Assembly (NCBI GenBank): GCA_018366495.1
Contig: JAGZHZ010000021.1
Coordinates: 1-41,976, forward strand
Length of the DNA: 41,976 nucleotides
Direction: 5' to 3'
From: Clostridiales bacterium
Lineage (GTDB): Bacteria > Bacillota > Clostridia > Lachnospirales > Lachnospiraceae
Under the pieces are notes generated by a model, which saw only the letters and a program-made list of their open reading frames with translations, did no database searches and had not been told where the DNA came from. Positions 40,771 to 41,976 of this stretch are shown piece after piece. How positions within the stretch are numbered: position 1 is the stretch's first letter; each line of letters opens with the position of its first letter. A program made the position numbers and the translations under genes.

Positions 40771-41888
40771 AATCAAACAGCAGAGTGTATGCAGCCATTC
40801 ATTTGGATGCAGTGGAAGAAAACTTTAAACAGATGAAACAGAATTTAAAGCCGGGAGTCAAGATGATTGCCGTTGTCAAGACAGATGGATACGGGCATGG
40901 AGCTGTGCCTATTGCAAAGCTGGCAGAGCCATATGAATATATCTGGGGATTTGCAGTTGCGACGGCACAGGAAGCATTCACACTGCGTGAAGAGGGTATC
41001 AAAAAGCCGATTTTAATTTTGGGATATACGTTTGAAGAAGATTATAAAGAGATGGTAAAACAACAGATCCGTCCGGCTGTATTTCAATATGAGACGGCAA
41101 GAAAGCTTGCAAAGGCTGCAGGAGAACTGAAAAAAAGCATAAAAATTCATATTGCGCTTGATACTGGGATGACAAGGATCGGATATTCAGACACGATGGA
41201 AAGCATTGCGCAGATCCGGAAAATTGCAGCATTGAAAGAGATTGAGATAGAAGGAATTTTTACTCACTTTGCAAGAGCAGATGAAGCAGATAAGACGAGT
41301 GCTTTGAATCAGTTTGAGCGATATGAAAATTTTGTGAGAAAACTGGAACAATCTGGTCTGTCTATTCCAATGAAACATTGTTCCAACAGCGCTGGAATTG
41401 TGGAATTGCCGCAGATGAATCTCGATGCTGTGCGCGCCGGAATTACAATCTATGGAATTTATCCTTCTATGGAAGTAAAAAGAGATCTGGTAAAACTGCG
41501 TCCGGTTATGGAATTGAAAAGCTGTATTGTATATATTAAAACGGTGGATAAGGGGACGCCTGTCAGCTATGGAGGCACATTTGTGACGCCGAGAAAGATG
41601 AGGATAGCAACCATTCCAGTCGGATATGGGGATGGGTATCCAAGAAGTCTTTCCAATAAAGGATGGGTTCTCATTCACGGAAAAAAAGCGCCTATTCTTG
41701 GAAGAATCTGCATGGATCAGTTTATGGTTGATATTTCGGAGATTCCGGAGGCGAAAGAACTTGATGAAGTTGTTCTGATTGGAGAGGGGCTTTCAGTAGA
41801 GACATTGGGAGAGCTTTCAGGACGATTTCCTTATGAATTTGTCTGTGATATAGGAAAACGAGTTCCAAGAATTCTGGAAGGAAAATAA
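40767..41888 (+). CDS. alr: Alanine racemase
   Basis: 373 residues, the usual length. The N-terminal TIM barrel carries the PLP lysine in AVVKTDGYGHGAV (about 33-45). The second catalytic base is the Tyr of PVSYGGTFVTPRKMR near 265. GRICMDQFMVDI and the C-terminal beta domain complete the family signature. It makes D-alanine for peptidoglycan. The nnr-alr order is common in Firmicutes and the overlapping start indicates coupling. Confidence 0.97.
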   Translation: MKSNSRVYAAIHLDAVEENFKQMKQNLKPGVKMIAVVKTDGYGHGAVPIAKLAEPYEYIWGFAVATAQEAFTLREEGIKKPILILGYTFEEDYKEMVKQQIRPAVFQYETARKLAKAAGELKKSIKIHIALDTGMTRIGYSDTMESIAQIRKIAALKEIEIEGIFTHFARADEADKTSALNQFERYENFVRKLEQSGLSIPMKHCSNSAGIVELPQMNLDAVRAGITIYGIYPSMEVKRDLVKLRPVMELKSCIVYIKTVDKGTPVSYGGTFVTPRKMRIATIPVGYGDGYPRSLSNKGWVLIHGKKAPILGRICMDQFMVDISEIPEAKELDEVVLIGEGLSVETLGELSGRFPYEFVCDIGKRVPRILEGK

Positions 41889-41976
41889 AAGAAAAAAACA
41901 CACAAGACGCATAACGATAAAAAAGCTGGAAACAATAGAGAAAAAGAAGAATAAAAATCGGAGTGTGAAATGTGTG
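41889..41976 (+). other. Right-edge intergenic stretch with possible start of the next gene
   Basis: No terminator is seen after alr. An ATG at 41970 has CGGAG 6 nt upstream and could begin a downstream gene of the same operon. In related genomes a MazF/NdoA-type toxin gene often follows alr, but only two codons are visible, so nothing can be identified. Confidence 0.25.

Noticed and set aside
1..41976. CRISPR arrays, tRNA/rRNA genes, prophage or toxin-antitoxin modules
   Set aside because: No regularly spaced repeats, no tRNA-like cloverleaf or rRNA sequence, and no phage structural or toxin-antitoxin genes were recognised on either strand.

Overview
The window comes from an anaerobic, spore-forming Firmicute with moderate-to-low GC. 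The most likely group is a gut Lachnospiraceae (Clostridium cluster XIVa). Evidence: spoIVA, gerW and an alpha/beta SASP for sporulation; two kinds of [FeFe] hydrogenase; an acetogen-like fhs-fchA-folD folate block; AGGAGG-type ribosome binding sites; and typical Firmicute neighbourhoods (rpmB-asp23-fakA-recG, ABC-F/rex, ruvAB-zapA-U32, nnr-alr). Almost everything is chromosomal core. There is no phage, CRISPR array, rRNA or tRNA, and only one decayed IS605-type fossil.

Layout. 1-1.75 kb: C1-folate genes (3' end of fhs, fchA, folD), closed by a strong terminator. 1.8-7.9 kb: a monomeric group-B-type [FeFe] hydrogenase on the minus strand, divergent from a three-gene NADH/ferredoxin electron-bifurcating hydrogenase (hydC-hydB-hydA) with a perfect sigma-A-like promoter and a leader of about 180 nt. 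7.9-9.4 kb: spoIVA, whose ribosome binding site lies inside the terminator hairpin of hydA. 9.6-13.0 kb: late cobalamin genes (cobT, cobU, cobS, a second minimal CobU-like gene, cobC). 13.0-16.1 kb: ruvA, ruvB, a decayed tnpB, zapA. 16.2-21.5 kb: U32 family protein, FtsW/RodA/SpoVE and its class B PBP. 21.6-25.9 kb: Nudix hydrolase, two-domain PPK2 (pap), an unrecognised small gene, DUF2953 plus gerW, and a 44-aa membrane protein. 26.0-31.8 kb: rpmB (minus), Asp23-family gene, fakA, an azlC-azlD exporter pair (minus), recG. 32.0-36.2 kb: SASP (minus), mgsA, a Na/Pi-cotransporter family protein, and a CapA-family protein (minus). 36.4-41.9 kb: ABC-F ATPase (minus), rex, nnr (NAD(P)H-hydrate repair), alr.

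How the genes work together. The folate block interconverts formate and methylene-THF. The bifurcating hydrogenase reoxidises NADH plus ferredoxin, or the reverse, and Rex (38.5 kb) is a plausible NADH/NAD+ sensor for such redox genes. Nnr, next to rex, repairs hydrated NAD(P)H. The cob cluster attaches the lower ligand to cobinamide. FtsW-PBP, ZapA and Alr serve cell wall and division.

Best leads. (1) The FolD-like protein lacks the catalytic Lys and Gln needed for cyclohydrolase activity, which fits division of labour with the adjacent FchA. (2) The two CobU-like proteins carry complementary subsets of CobU motifs. (3) The spoIVA ribosome binding site is sequestered in a 13-bp stem formed only by transcripts that start upstream. 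(4) Methylglyoxal synthase carries two active-site substitutions. (5) A fragment resembling an IS200/IS605 end sits in front of cobT and matches the end of the tnpB fossil 5 kb away. I see no clearly new defence or mobile system. These are candidate variations on known systems, judged by eye without database searches.
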